A stretch of 18,105 nucleotides of DNA from HGM13634 sp045537285 (lineage in GTDB: Bacteria; Bacillota; Clostridia; TANB77; CAG-508), in contig JAZSPC010000020.1 in the NCBI GenBank assembly GCA_045537285.1, positions 1 through 18,105 on the forward strand. The letters are read 5' to 3'. How positions within the stretch are numbered: the stretch's first letter is position 1; each line of letters begins with the position of its first letter. Both the position numbers and the translations under genes were made by a program. A model generated the notes under the pieces. The model saw nothing but the letters and a program-made list of their open reading frames with translations, made no database searches and had not been told where the DNA came from. Shown here piece after piece: positions 6,482 to 13,778 of this stretch.

Positions 6482-7159
6482 ATGAAAAATATAATTACAT
6501 ATACAGTAAATAAAAATTTTAACAATGAACTATATTTATCAGTACAAAATGGAGAGGTTGTAGTAAAAGCCCCATGGTATTATACTAATACTCAAATTCA
6601 AGATATAATTGAAGAAAAAAGACAATGGATATTAAACAAAATAAAAGAATATGAATTATCACAAGAAAATAAATATATTAGAAATGAAATAGTAAAACTT
6701 TTAGGTGATGATTGTAAAGTTATAATAAATTATAAAAACTTAAAGAAACCAACATTAACCGTAGAAGGAAAAGATATAAAAATATGTTTACCAAACAAAT
6801 ATAAAAAACTAAATAGAGATGAGATATTAGTTAAACTAATAGAAAAATTATATGATATGGTAGCACAAAAAGAAATAGAAATGTCTATGGAAAGAGTAAG
6901 AAAATTAGTTGGTTTTGCACCAGAAGATTATGAAATAAAAAGAATAGAAAACAAAATTGGAGATTGCATAAAAGAAAAAGAATTAATAATAATTAACCCA
7001 GACATAGTAAAATACGATAGAGAAACAATAGACTATATAGTATTACACCAATTTTGCCACTTAAAATACAAAACACATTCTAAAAAATTCATAGAAATTT
7101 TAGAAGAAAGTATGCCTAATTATAAAGAATATGAACATACTGTAAATTTATTAAAATAA
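6482..7159 (+). CDS. YgjP/DUF45 (M48-like) metallopeptidase homologue with altered active site
   Basis: A 225-residue cytoplasmic protein with the layout of the YgjP/DUF45 family, a SprT-like zinc metallopeptidase fold. The expected HExxH near the C-terminus is present as HQFCH at 189-193, followed by the third ligand H199 (HSKKF) and the typical MPNYKEYE tail. Zinc ligands are thus kept but the catalytic glutamate is glutamine (CAA at 7049-7051). The usual TRWGSC segment is also eroded, here as NKIGDC. The reading frame is intact and has a good ribosome binding site region (AAAGGGGGG at 6466-6474), a strong promoter and a terminator, so it is an expressed protein and probably a non-catalytic relative rather than a decaying gene. 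A single-base sequencing error at the Glu codon is the main alternative. Confidence 0.82.
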   Translation: MKNIITYTVNKNFNNELYLSVQNGEVVVKAPWYYTNTQIQDIIEEKRQWILNKIKEYELSQENKYIRNEIVKLLGDDCKVIINYKNLKKPTLTVEGKDIKICLPNKYKKLNRDEILVKLIEKLYDMVAQKEIEMSMERVRKLVGFAPEDYEIKRIENKIGDCIKEKELIIINPDIVKYDRETIDYIVLHQFCHLKYKTHSKKFIEILEESMPNYKEYEHTVNLLK

Positions 7160-7164
7160 ATATA

Positions 7165-7215
7165 AATACCACAATTTAAAATTAAATGTAGATTTTAATT
7201 GAAAGTTGTGGTATT
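7165..7215 (+). terminator. Terminator after the YgjP-like gene
   Basis: A 10-bp perfect inverted repeat, AATACCACAA (7165-7174) with TTGTGGTATT (7206-7215), with an AT-rich inner stem and a T-rich tail (ATTTTATTTG). It ends 15 bases before the tRNA. Confidence 0.7.
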
Positions 7216-7230
7216 ATTTTATTTGTATAT

Positions 7231-7305
7231 TGGGGTATCGCCAAGCGGTAAGGCATCGGACTCTGACTCCGACATTCCTGTGTTCGAATCACAGTACCCC
7301 AGCCA
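7231..7305 (+). tRNA. tRNA-Gln (anticodon CTG)
   Basis: It folds as a full cloverleaf. The acceptor TGGGGTA (7231-7237) pairs with TACCCCA (7295-7301), followed by G and an encoded CCA (7303-7305). The D-loop has AAGCGGTAAGG, the anticodon stem TCGGA/TCCGA encloses CTCTGAC with CTG at 7263-7265, and the T-arm has TGTTCGAATCACA. It reads CAG codons, which are rare in the AT-rich genes here. Confidence 0.96.
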
Positions 7306-7313
7306 AGTAGTCG

Positions 7314-7376
7314 TAATACGAACACAATACATTACTTTATAGGCGGCTTCGCTGTAAATATGAAATTGTAGTATTA
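7314..7376 (+). other. Structured tail between tRNA-Gln and its terminator, possible small RNA
   Basis: TAATAC (7314-7319) pairs with GTATTA (7371-7376), ACAAT (7324-7328) with ATTGT (7365-7369), and an inner hairpin forms from TTTATAGGCG and CGCTGTAAA around GCTT (7337-7355). Together they form one elongated stem. It may be only a trailer removed on tRNA maturation. Confidence 0.4.
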
Positions 7377-7387
7377 TCAGAAAAATA

Positions 7388-7418
7388 AAAGAAGTGGAAT
7401 TCACATATCCGCTTCTTT
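7388..7418 (+). terminator. Terminator after the tRNA-Gln transcript
   Basis: An 11-bp stem, AAAGAAGTGGA with TCCGCTTCTTT (one G-U pair), followed by ATTTTATATG. It may also serve the minus-strand gene ending at 7450. Confidence 0.8.
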
Positions 7419-7449
7419 ATTTTATATGTATTTGATTTCTTTATAACTA

Positions 7450-7905
7450 CTAATGGTATTGTACGTCTATTGAAGCATTTATAAGTTTTTGGCTCACTCT
7501 CATCTGAACTTCAATATAATATTTAGCTTCTTCATTATTCAAATTGTTATTTTCCCATTTTTCAAAAGCATCGACCATATCAACATATTTCTTCATGTAT
7601 TCTCCATAGTCTATGAACATTTGAGAAGTTTTTACATTAGAATTCGTGTATTTTTTCATAAATGAAATATATTCATCCATAAACTGCTCGTAACTATCCA
7701 TTGCTTGTTTAAACTCTTTACCTAAGCCAGTAGTATTACTAGGAGTTTTGTTTTCAGTGTTAATATTTGTATCAGGAGTATTCTGTGTGCTTATATTTCC
7801 AGTATTAATTTTTTTATTAGATATAATCTTAAATCCTAATATACCAAACAATACTATTGTTAAAATTAAAAGTGCAATTAAACTTATACCTTTTTCATTT
7901 TTCAT
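7450..7905 (-). CDS. Membrane-anchored protein with pilin-like N-terminus, function unknown
   Basis: A 151-residue protein beginning MKNEKGISLIALLILTIVL. Residues 7-25 form one hydrophobic segment after a short charged head, resembling the KGISLIAL prepilin-like leaders common in clostridial surface proteins, but without the usual glutamate five residues after the Gly, so cleavage by a prepilin peptidase is doubtful. Then come a Thr/Asn-rich linker (30-60) and a helical, acidic-aromatic domain (EQFMDEYISFMKKY, DYGEYMKKYVDMVDAFEKW) that recalls DUF6591-type extracytoplasmic domains. The likely topology is a single N-terminal anchor with the domain outside. GGGGGTG (complement of 7911-7917) lies 5 bases before ATG 7905. 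It is a monocistronic gene convergent with the tRNA. The family name is tentative. Confidence 0.75.
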   Translation of the reverse strand: MKNEKGISLIALLILTIVLFGILGFKIISNKKINTGNISTQNTPDTNINTENKTPSNTTGLGKEFKQAMDSYEQFMDEYISFMKKYTNSNVKTSQMFIDYGEYMKKYVDMVDAFEKWENNNLNNEEAKYYIEVQMRVSQKLINASIDVQYH

Positions 7906-8128
7906 TTTATCACCCCCATTTATCTTTTATAATATTTTATCGAAATTTAGTATATTTTATCATTTCTTTTTATTCTCTGCAATATGTATTTATAATATAC
8001 TCAACTTGATTTCTGATAATATATTATTAACTTGTGCTTGTTTTAAAAGTGATTTGATATTTTCCTATTTCATACATTTACAATGCTCTTGTGCAGTTAG
8101 GTACGCATACTCTAAAATTAAAGGTGGA

Positions 8129-8171
8129 AGCTGTGCGTGTGCGTTCGTATAAGGAATGCACACGCACAGCT
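8129..8171. other. GC-rich 18-bp hairpin in the 7906-8315 gap
   Basis: AGCTGTGCGTGTGCGTTC (8129-8146) pairs with 8154-8171 over 18 bp with one G-U, loop GTATAAG. It has no T-run, so a classical terminator is unlikely. The 410-base gap around it (7906-8315) contains no convincing gene; apart from this hairpin and the promoter at 8273 I see nothing else. Confidence 0.7.
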
Positions 8172-8272
8172 AATTTGAATATGTATTAAACCAAAACATT
8201 TGATTGAAATATTACGAAGATATTACAATTAGATGTTTTTTGTATTAAATAAATACTTAATAGCAATAACTA

Positions 8273-8281
8273 TGATATAAT
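8273..8281 (+). promoter_or_regulatory. Extended -10 promoter for the 220-aa/121-aa operon
   Basis: TGATATAAT, an extended -10 with a perfect TATAAT at 8276-8281, lies 34 bases before ATG 8316. The -35 region has no clear match. Confidence 0.55.
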
Positions 8282-8315
8282 TTAAAAAGAATAGTATACC
8301 TAAGGAGAAATATAT

Positions 8316-8978
8316 ATGGAAGATAAAGAACCATTAACAATACAAGAAATAGTTGAGACATTAAGTAATATAGATAAAGACGAACTGAGTGAAAGAGAAT
8401 TTTTACAACAAGTATTATCTACAATTAAACATATAGAAAAAGAAGATTTAACAGAAGAAAATTTTGAGCAAATTTCTGCCACATTAAAGCAAATAGGGTG
8501 TGTAGATTACAAAACGTGGTCCAAAGAAAAAGAAAAACAAGGTTTTAAAATGGCAAATAAACCAATAAAAGTTGGCGCAAGCGAAGGATTATTATCAGCA
8601 GGAGTAACACTTGTTGAACAATTTTTGTTTAATTATAATAGAGCTAAAAACGGCTTAGAAAGAATGACAGAAGGTGGAGAAAAATCTGGTTGGTTACAGA
8701 TGTGGCTAAGAAATAGTAAAAAGGTTTTAAGTGGAGCTAAAATTAATAGTGATTTAGAGTTTGAATTTTATGAACCTACATTATCAAGTGAAAAAGAACT
8801 TAGCGAAAGAGAAAAAGAAGAACAAGCAATAAAAGAAGCTATTATGAAAAGAGAAGAATTAAAAGCAGAAATTTCTTCTTTACAGCAACAAATAGATGAA
8901 TTGCAAAAAGAAGAAGCAACTTTAAGAAATAGCAAAATTAGAAAACAATTAGAGCTTAATGATTTAGAGGAAAAATAA
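8316..8978 (+). CDS. Unknown 220-aa protein with C-terminal coiled coil
   Basis: I do not recognise this family. The first ~65 residues are acidic and helical, with repeated NIDKDELSEREF / HIEKEDLTEENF segments that look like an internal duplication (about 18-29 and 39-50). A central region (about 80-150) includes VGASEGLLSAGVTLVEQFLF and GEKSGWLQMWLRNSKK, the only part resembling a folded core. Residues 150-220 are a long, highly charged coiled coil with heptad-like spacing (EELKAEISSLQQQIDELQKEE). There is no signal peptide or clear membrane span. AAGGAG at 8302-8307 is 8 bases from ATG 8316. It is followed 18 bases later by another coiled-coil gene, so the two products may interact. Confidence 0.8.
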   Translation: MEDKEPLTIQEIVETLSNIDKDELSEREFLQQVLSTIKHIEKEDLTEENFEQISATLKQIGCVDYKTWSKEKEKQGFKMANKPIKVGASEGLLSAGVTLVEQFLFNYNRAKNGLERMTEGGEKSGWLQMWLRNSKKVLSGAKINSDLEFEFYEPTLSSEKELSEREKEEQAIKEAIMKREELKAEISSLQQQIDELQKEEATLRNSKIRKQLELNDLEEK

Positions 8979-8996
8979 CAAAAGAGGTATATAATT

Positions 8997-9362
8997 ATGG
9001 AAAATAAATATTTGCAAGTAAGAAAAGAGAATATTTTTACTAAATTTATTAATTTTTTTAGAAAAGCATTTTATAGAGAACAAAACATAGAACAAGATAC
9101 AACCTTAAATATGGAAGATAATAGAAAAGATTTTTTAAATGAAATTAAGATTGAGCATGAAGAAGACCCTAATCTTATTAATTTACAAAAACAATTTGAA
9201 AATAGAGAAATAGAGTTGTCTTCAATGTCATCAGAGGAAGTCCATAATTTAAATCTGTTATATCAAAGACAAATTGAAGAATTAAAGACAAAGCTAGATA
9301 ATAAAAAGACGGAGTTAAACATGATTAAGAATAGAATAAAGAGCTATTCAGTGAATGTATAA
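8997..9362 (+). CDS. Unknown 121-aa protein with amphipathic N-terminal helix and coiled coil
   Basis: I do not recognise this family. Residues about 13-28 (IFTKFINFFRKAFYRE) form a basic, aromatic amphipathic helix of the kind that can lie on a membrane; the rest is charged and helical, with a coiled coil at about 80-115 (LNLLYQRQIEELKTKLDNKK). AGAGG at 8984-8988 precedes ATG 8997, a weaker ribosome binding site than its neighbours have. It sits 18 bases downstream of the 220-aa gene and before a terminator, so it is the second gene of a two-gene operon. The shared coiled-coil character suggests a complex, possibly at the membrane, but this is inference. Confidence 0.75.
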   Translation: MENKYLQVRKENIFTKFINFFRKAFYREQNIEQDTTLNMEDNRKDFLNEIKIEHEEDPNLINLQKQFENREIELSSMSSEEVHNLNLLYQRQIEELKTKLDNKKTELNMIKNRIKSYSVNV

Positions 9363-9417
9363 ATAATGGACAAAATATTAATAAAAGAATAAACAAAACA
9401 TATAATTAAATAATTAT

Positions 9418-9457
9418 AAAAGAATGCATTAATCACTATTGATTAGTGCATTCTTTT
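9418..9457 (+). terminator. Terminator after the coiled-coil operon
   Basis: A 17-bp stem (9418-9434 with 9441-9457, one G-U pair) with AAAA/TTTT ends and a 6-nt loop. It isolates the operon from the hydrogenase genes. Confidence 0.88.
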
Positions 9458-9484
9458 ATACCAAATATTTCTAATAGAAATTTG

Positions 9485-9513
9485 TTGAATAATATCGAAA
9501 GATTTGATAAAAT
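9485..9513 (+). promoter_or_regulatory. Likely promoter of the hydrogenase operon
   Basis: TTGAAT (9485-9490) and TAAAAT (9508-9513) are 17 bp apart, 27 bases before the start codon of the first subunit gene. No Rex-type operator (TTGTTAA-N-TTAACAA) is clearly visible. Confidence 0.5.
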
Positions 9514-9540
9514 AAAGTGGAGTTAAAAAGGAGGATTAAT

Positions 9541-10032
9541 ATGAGTAATACTTGTAAATGCAATTGTGGCGGGAAAGACCCCAAAATGGAAGAAATTTTA
9601 ACAAAATACGAAAAGAATAAAAGTAATTTAATTCAAATATTAAATGAAGTACAAGAACACTATGGATATGTGCCAACAAAAGCACAGATGGCAATATCTG
9701 AATATTTAGGGCTAGAAATGGCAGAAATTTATGGTGTGATAACATTCTATTCAAGATTTACGTTAAAACCAAAAGGAAAATACAATATAGCAGTATGTTT
9801 AGGAACAGCTTGTTTTGTAAAAGGTTCTGAAAAACTATTAGATACAGCCAAAGAAGCTTTAAAGATAAAAGAAGGAGAAACAACGGAAGACGGAAAATTC
9901 TCATTAGAAGCAACAAGATGTATAGGAGCATGTGGTTTAGCTCCAGTATTTACTGTAAATGATGAAGTTTATGGAAAAGCAACTCCTGAATTAATGAAAA
10001 AAGTTATTCAAGAATATATGGATAAGGAATAG
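9541..10032 (+). CDS. hydC: [FeFe] hydrogenase gamma subunit, NuoE/HydC-like
   Basis: A 163-residue thioredoxin-like [2Fe-2S] subunit of the NuoE family that relays electrons within the cytoplasmic trimeric hydrogenase. The ferredoxin cysteines occur as CLGTAC (C-x4-C) and CIGAC (C-x3-C). A cysteine-rich N-terminal tail (CKCNCGG) could hold an additional metal. A GTG at 9517 is open upstream, but the ribosome binding site AAAGGAGG (9527-9534) lies between it and ATG 9541, which is chosen. It is first in the operon, before the HydB-like and HydA-like genes; AGGAGG of the next gene overlaps this stop codon. The order and domain set match known NADH/ferredoxin-dependent bifurcating hydrogenases. 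HndA is the equivalent name in NADP-linked enzymes. Confidence 0.93.
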   Translation: MSNTCKCNCGGKDPKMEEILTKYEKNKSNLIQILNEVQEHYGYVPTKAQMAISEYLGLEMAEIYGVITFYSRFTLKPKGKYNIAVCLGTACFVKGSEKLLDTAKEALKIKEGETTEDGKFSLEATRCIGACGLAPVFTVNDEVYGKATPELMKKVIQEYMDKE

Positions 10033-10041
10033 GAGGCTATA

Positions 10042-11901
10042 ATGAAGACATTAGAAGAGATAAATAAAATAAGAGAAGAGAAAAGAAAAGAGTTAGATTT
10101 ACGAGTAAACCTTGTAGCTAATACAAGAGAAAAACATATTTTAGTGTGTAGAGGAACAGGATGCACATCTTCCAAATCACCTAAGATAATTGAAAACTTT
10201 AAGAGAATTCTAGAAGAAAAAGGAATAGATAATGTAAGAGTAATTCAAACAGGTTGTTTTGGACTTTGTGCAAAAGGCCCAATAGTAATAATCAGACCAG
10301 AAGATACATTCTATGCAATGGTATCACCAGAAGATTGTGAAGAAATAGTAAATACTCATATTATAGAAGGAAAAAAAGTAGAAAGATTACTATGTAAAGA
10401 CGTAGACGGAACATTAGTAGATAGATTAGATGAATTAACTTTCTATAAAAAACAAAAAAGAATAGCACTTCAAAATTGTGGTGTAATAGACCCAGAAAAT
10501 ATAGATGAATACATAGCATTTGATGGATATAAGGCATTAGAAAAAGTCTTAACTTCTATGAGCCAAGATGATGTAATAAATGAAATATTAGAATCAGGTT
10601 TAAGAGGTAGAGGGGGAGCAGGTTTCCCAACAGGTAAAAAGTGGATGTTCACAAAAATGGCTGCGGGAAAACAAAAATATGTTGTTTGTAATGCAGACGA
10701 AGGTGATCCAGGAGCATTTATGGATAGAAGTATCCTAGAAGGAGACCCACACTGTGTTATAGAAGCTATGATGATAGCAGGATATGCAATTGGTGCAGAT
10801 ATGGGATATATATATGTAAGGGCTGAATATCCAATAGCTGTACAAAGATTCCAAAAAGCAATTGATCAAGCAAGAGAATATGGAATATTAGGTAAAAATA
10901 TATTTGGAACAGATTTTAACTTTGATTTAGAAATAAGATTAGGTGCTGGCGCATTCGTTTGTGGAGAAGAAACAGCATTACTAGAATCAATAGAAGGAAG
11001 ACGTGGTCAACCAAGATTAAAACCACCATTCCCAGCAAATGCAGGATTATGGCAAAAACCGACATTAATAAATAATGTTGAAACATATGCGAATATAACT
11101 AAAATAATATTAAATGGCGCTAAATGGTATTCAAGTATTGGAACAGAAACATCAAAAGGAACAAAAGTATTTGCGTTAGGAGGAAATGTTGTAAATATAG
11201 GATTAGTTGAAGTACCAATGGGAACAACATTAAGAGAAATAGTATTTGATATAGGTGGAGGAATACCAGACGGAAAAGAATTCAAAGCAGCTCAAACCGG
11301 TGGTCCATCAGGCGGATGTATACCGCTAGAGCATTTAGATACACCAATCGATTATGAATCTCTTGCTTCAATAGGTTCAATGATGGGGTCAGGTGGATTA
11401 ATCGTAATGGATAATACAAAATGTATGGTTAATCTTGCTAAATTCTATTTAGGATTTACAGTAGATGAATCATGCGGAAAATGTACTCCATGCAGAATTG
11501 GTACCCAAAGAATGCTTGAGATATTAAATAGAATAACAGAAGGAAATGGAGAAGAAGATGATATTGAGAAGCTAGAAAAATTAGCTAATACAATTAAAAA
11601 GGCTTCTGTATGTGGACTTGGCCAAACAGCTCCAAACCCAGTACTATCTACAATAAAATATTTTAAAGATGAATACATAGCACATATTAAAGACGGAAAA
11701 TGTCCAGCAGGTGAATGTAAAGCATTAGCAAATATAGAAATCAATCCAGAACTATGTAAGGGATGTGGAATTTGTAAAAGACAATGTCCTGTAAATGCAA
11801 TAACAGGTGAAGTAAAACAAGCACACAAAATTAATCCAGAAATCTGTATTAAATGTGGAGCATGTGTTGATAAATGCCCATTCAAAGCAATACATAAATA
11901 G
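10042..11901 (+). CDS. hydB: [FeFe] hydrogenase beta subunit, NuoF/HydB-like (NADH/FMN and Fe-S)
   Basis: A 619-residue subunit that oxidises or reduces NAD(P)H at FMN and splits electrons toward ferredoxin and the catalytic subunit. Domains in order: an N-terminal thioredoxin-like [2Fe-2S] domain (C36, C41, C72, C76); a NuoF core with the glycine-rich GLRGRGGAGFPTGKKW (about 185-200) and NADEGDPGAFMDR; the SCGKCTPCRIGT [4Fe-4S] motif (about 477-488) with a fourth Cys in SVCGLGQ; and a C-terminal two-cluster ferredoxin with CKGCGICKRQCP and CIKCGACVDKCP. This is the full bifurcating HydB architecture, close in length to known members. ATG 10042 has AGGAGG (10031-10036) overlapping the upstream stop codon. 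The coenzyme, NADH versus NADPH, cannot be decided here. Confidence 0.95.
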   Translation: MKTLEEINKIREEKRKELDLRVNLVANTREKHILVCRGTGCTSSKSPKIIENFKRILEEKGIDNVRVIQTGCFGLCAKGPIVIIRPEDTFYAMVSPEDCEEIVNTHIIEGKKVERLLCKDVDGTLVDRLDELTFYKKQKRIALQNCGVIDPENIDEYIAFDGYKALEKVLTSMSQDDVINEILESGLRGRGGAGFPTGKKWMFTKMAAGKQKYVVCNADEGDPGAFMDRSILEGDPHCVIEAMMIAGYAIGADMGYIYVRAEYPIAVQRFQKAIDQAREYGILGKNIFGTDFNFDLEIRLGAGAFVCGEETALLESIEGRRGQPRLKPPFPANAGLWQKPTLINNVETYANITKIILNGAKWYSSIGTETSKGTKVFALGGNVVNIGLVEVPMGTTLREIVFDIGGGIPDGKEFKAAQTGGPSGGCIPLEHLDTPIDYESLASIGSMMGSGGLIVMDNTKCMVNLAKFYLGFTVDESCGKCTPCRIGTQRMLEILNRITEGNGEEDDIEKLEKLANTIKKASVCGLGQTAPNPVLSTIKYFKDEYIAHIKDGKCPAGECKALANIEINPELCKGCGICKRQCPVNAITGEVKQAHKINPEICIKCGACVDKCPFKAIHK

Positions 11902-11917
11902 GAAGGAGAAAATATAA

Positions 11918-13657
11918 ATGGCTGAAATGATAAAAATAAATATTGACGGAAGAGATATAGAAGTAGAAAAAGGTATTTCTGTTTTAGCTGCTGCAAGAAA
12001 AGCAAATATAGATATACCAACTCTATGTTTCTTAAAAGAAATAAATGCTGCTGGTGATTGCAGAATGTGTATAGTAGAAATAGAAGGCAGAAGAGGTTTT
12101 GTACCATCTTGTAATACAATGGCAGAAGAAGGAATGGTAATTAAAACTAATACTCCTGAAATAAATGAAGCAAGAAGAGTAATATTAGATTTAATATTAT
12201 CATCACATAATAGAACATGTTTAACATGTGTTAGAAATGGAAATTGTGAGCTTCAACTATTGGCGGAAAAATTTGGAATAACAGATATAGAATATCCAGG
12301 TGAAGAAGTAGAACCACATATTGATGATTTATCACCATCAATAGTAAGAGATGCAAGTAAATGTATAATGTGTAAAAGATGTGTTGCAACATGTAAAAAT
12401 ATACAACAAATATCAGCAATAGATGTTGCAGGAAGAGGATTTAAATCACACATTTCTACAACAAACGAAGCAAGTTTAAATGATGTAAATTGTACATTTT
12501 GTGGACAATGTATACAAGCGTGTCCGGTTGGAGCATTAAAAGAAAAAGATGAAACAAAAAATGTATTTAGAAAATTAAGAGACAAAGATACATATGTAGT
12601 TGTTCAAACAGCTCCTGCCGTAAGAGTTGCATTAGGTGAAGAATTCGGAATGCCTATTGGAACAAATGTAGAAGGAAAAATGGTAACAGCTTTAAAAATG
12701 TTAGGATTTGATAAAGTATTTGATACAAATACAGGTGCAGATTTAACAATAATGGAAGAAGCAAATGAATTTATAGAAAGATTTAAAGAAAACAAAGAAA
12801 TTCCTATGATTACATCTTGTAGCCCAGGATGGATAAGATATATAGAATTAAATTATCCAGAACTTCTAGGACATTTATCAAGCTGTAAATCACCACATCA
12901 AATGTTTGGAGCAATATTAAAATCATATTATGCAGAAAAACAAGGAATAGATCCAAAGAAAATGTATGTTGTATCTGTAATGCCATGTGTTGCTAAAAAG
13001 TTTGAAAAAACAAGAGAGCAAATGCCAGATGATGTAGATGCAGTTATAACAACAAGAGAACTTGCAAGAATGATAAAACAAGCAAATATTGAATTTATAG
13101 GATTAGAAGATTCTAAATTTGATGACCCTATGGGAGAAGCAACTGGGGCTGCTGCAATATTTGGAACAACAGGTGGAGTTATGGAAGCGGCTTTAAGAAC
13201 TGCTTATGAAACGGTGGCCGGAAAAGAGTTAAAAGAAGTAAACTTTGAAGATGTAAGAGGTAAAAAAGGAATTAAGAAAGCAAGTGTTGATTTAGATGGA
13301 ACAGAGCTTAAAGTTGTAGTTGCTCATGGATTATCTAATGCTAAGAAAATATTAGATGAAATTAAAGAAGGTAAAGCAGATTATCAATTTGTAGAAATAA
13401 TGGCATGCCCAGGTGGATGTATAATGGGTGGAGGACAACCAATAAAAAGCTCAAAGGTAAGAGCAGAAGTTGATGTGAGAAAACTAAGAGCTGATGCTTT
13501 ATATACAATAGATGAAAAATCTACAATTAGAAAATCACATGAAAACCCAGCTGTTAAGAAATTATATAAAGAATTTTTAGAAAAACCAGGAAGTCATAAA
13601 TCTCATGAGTTATTACATACAACTTATGTTGCAAGAGAAAAATATAGAAATATTTAA
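11918..13657 (+). CDS. hydA: [FeFe] hydrogenase catalytic subunit, HydA/HndD-like
   Basis: A 579-residue cytoplasmic H2-evolving or -oxidising subunit. In order: plant-type [2Fe-2S] (C37, C48, C51, C65); His-Cys3 [4Fe-4S] (H97, C101, C104, C110); two [4Fe-4S] (C149/152/155/159 and C192/195/198/202); then the H-cluster domain with TSCSPGW (C301), MPCVAKKFE (C357) and ACPGGCIMGGGQP (C497, C501), completing all four H-cluster ligands. The residue after C301 is Ser302, where classical monomeric enzymes have the proton-relay Cys. There is no extra C-terminal [2Fe-2S] domain such as in Thermotoga HydA, so the length is HndD-like. GGAAGGAG (11901-11908) supports ATG 11918 over the in-frame ATG at 11927. 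It is last in the operon, before a terminator. The maturation genes hydEFG are not in the window. Confidence 0.96.
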   Translation: MAEMIKINIDGRDIEVEKGISVLAAARKANIDIPTLCFLKEINAAGDCRMCIVEIEGRRGFVPSCNTMAEEGMVIKTNTPEINEARRVILDLILSSHNRTCLTCVRNGNCELQLLAEKFGITDIEYPGEEVEPHIDDLSPSIVRDASKCIMCKRCVATCKNIQQISAIDVAGRGFKSHISTTNEASLNDVNCTFCGQCIQACPVGALKEKDETKNVFRKLRDKDTYVVVQTAPAVRVALGEEFGMPIGTNVEGKMVTALKMLGFDKVFDTNTGADLTIMEEANEFIERFKENKEIPMITSCSPGWIRYIELNYPELLGHLSSCKSPHQMFGAILKSYYAEKQGIDPKKMYVVSVMPCVAKKFEKTREQMPDDVDAVITTRELARMIKQANIEFIGLEDSKFDDPMGEATGAAAIFGTTGGVMEAALRTAYETVAGKELKEVNFEDVRGKKGIKKASVDLDGTELKVVVAHGLSNAKKILDEIKEGKADYQFVEIMACPGGCIMGGGQPIKSSKVRAEVDVRKLRADALYTIDEKSTIRKSHENPAVKKLYKEFLEKPGSHKSHELLHTTYVAREKYRNI

Positions 13658-13663
13658 TAAATT

Positions 13664-13689
13664 AAGGATTAAGTAAAAACTTAGTCCTT
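13664..13689 (+). terminator. Terminator of the hydrogenase operon
   Basis: An 11-bp stem, AAGGATTAAGT with ACTTAGTCCTT (one G-U pair), AAAA loop, and T-rich tail TTTATTTT, 6 bases after the hydA stop codon. Confidence 0.9.
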
Positions 13690-13708
13690 TTTATTTTAAA
13701 GTTGTATA

Positions 13709-13737
13709 TTGCAAAAATTTACATAATATGATACAAT
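13709..13737 (+). promoter_or_regulatory. Likely promoter of the 151-aa repeat-protein gene
   Basis: TTGCAA (13709-13714) and TACAAT (13732-13737) are 17 bp apart, 41 bases before the start codon. The gene has its own ribosome binding site and terminators, so it is a separate unit. Confidence 0.55.
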
Positions 13738-13778
13738 AAAGCTTGTCCTAGACAAAAAAATTAAAGGAGGATTAATAA

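Noticed and set aside
7231..7305. tRNA-Gln as an integration site for a mobile element
   Set aside because: I found no second copy of the tRNA 3' end in the window and no integrase next to it.
7748..8152. Plus-strand hydrophobic open frame of 134 codons
   Set aside because: It is mostly antisense to the membrane-anchored gene, has no ribosome binding site, and runs into the GC hairpin.
9481..9540. Rex operator ahead of the hydrogenase operon
   Set aside because: Only TTTGTTGAATAATATCGAAA-like sequence is present; the symmetric TTGTGAA/TTCACAA halves are not visible.
11445..12119. Long minus-strand open frame of 224 codons across hydB and hydA
   Set aside because: Antisense shadow caused by AT-rich codon use. 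The Leu/Phe-rich product resembles no protein and has no ribosome binding site.
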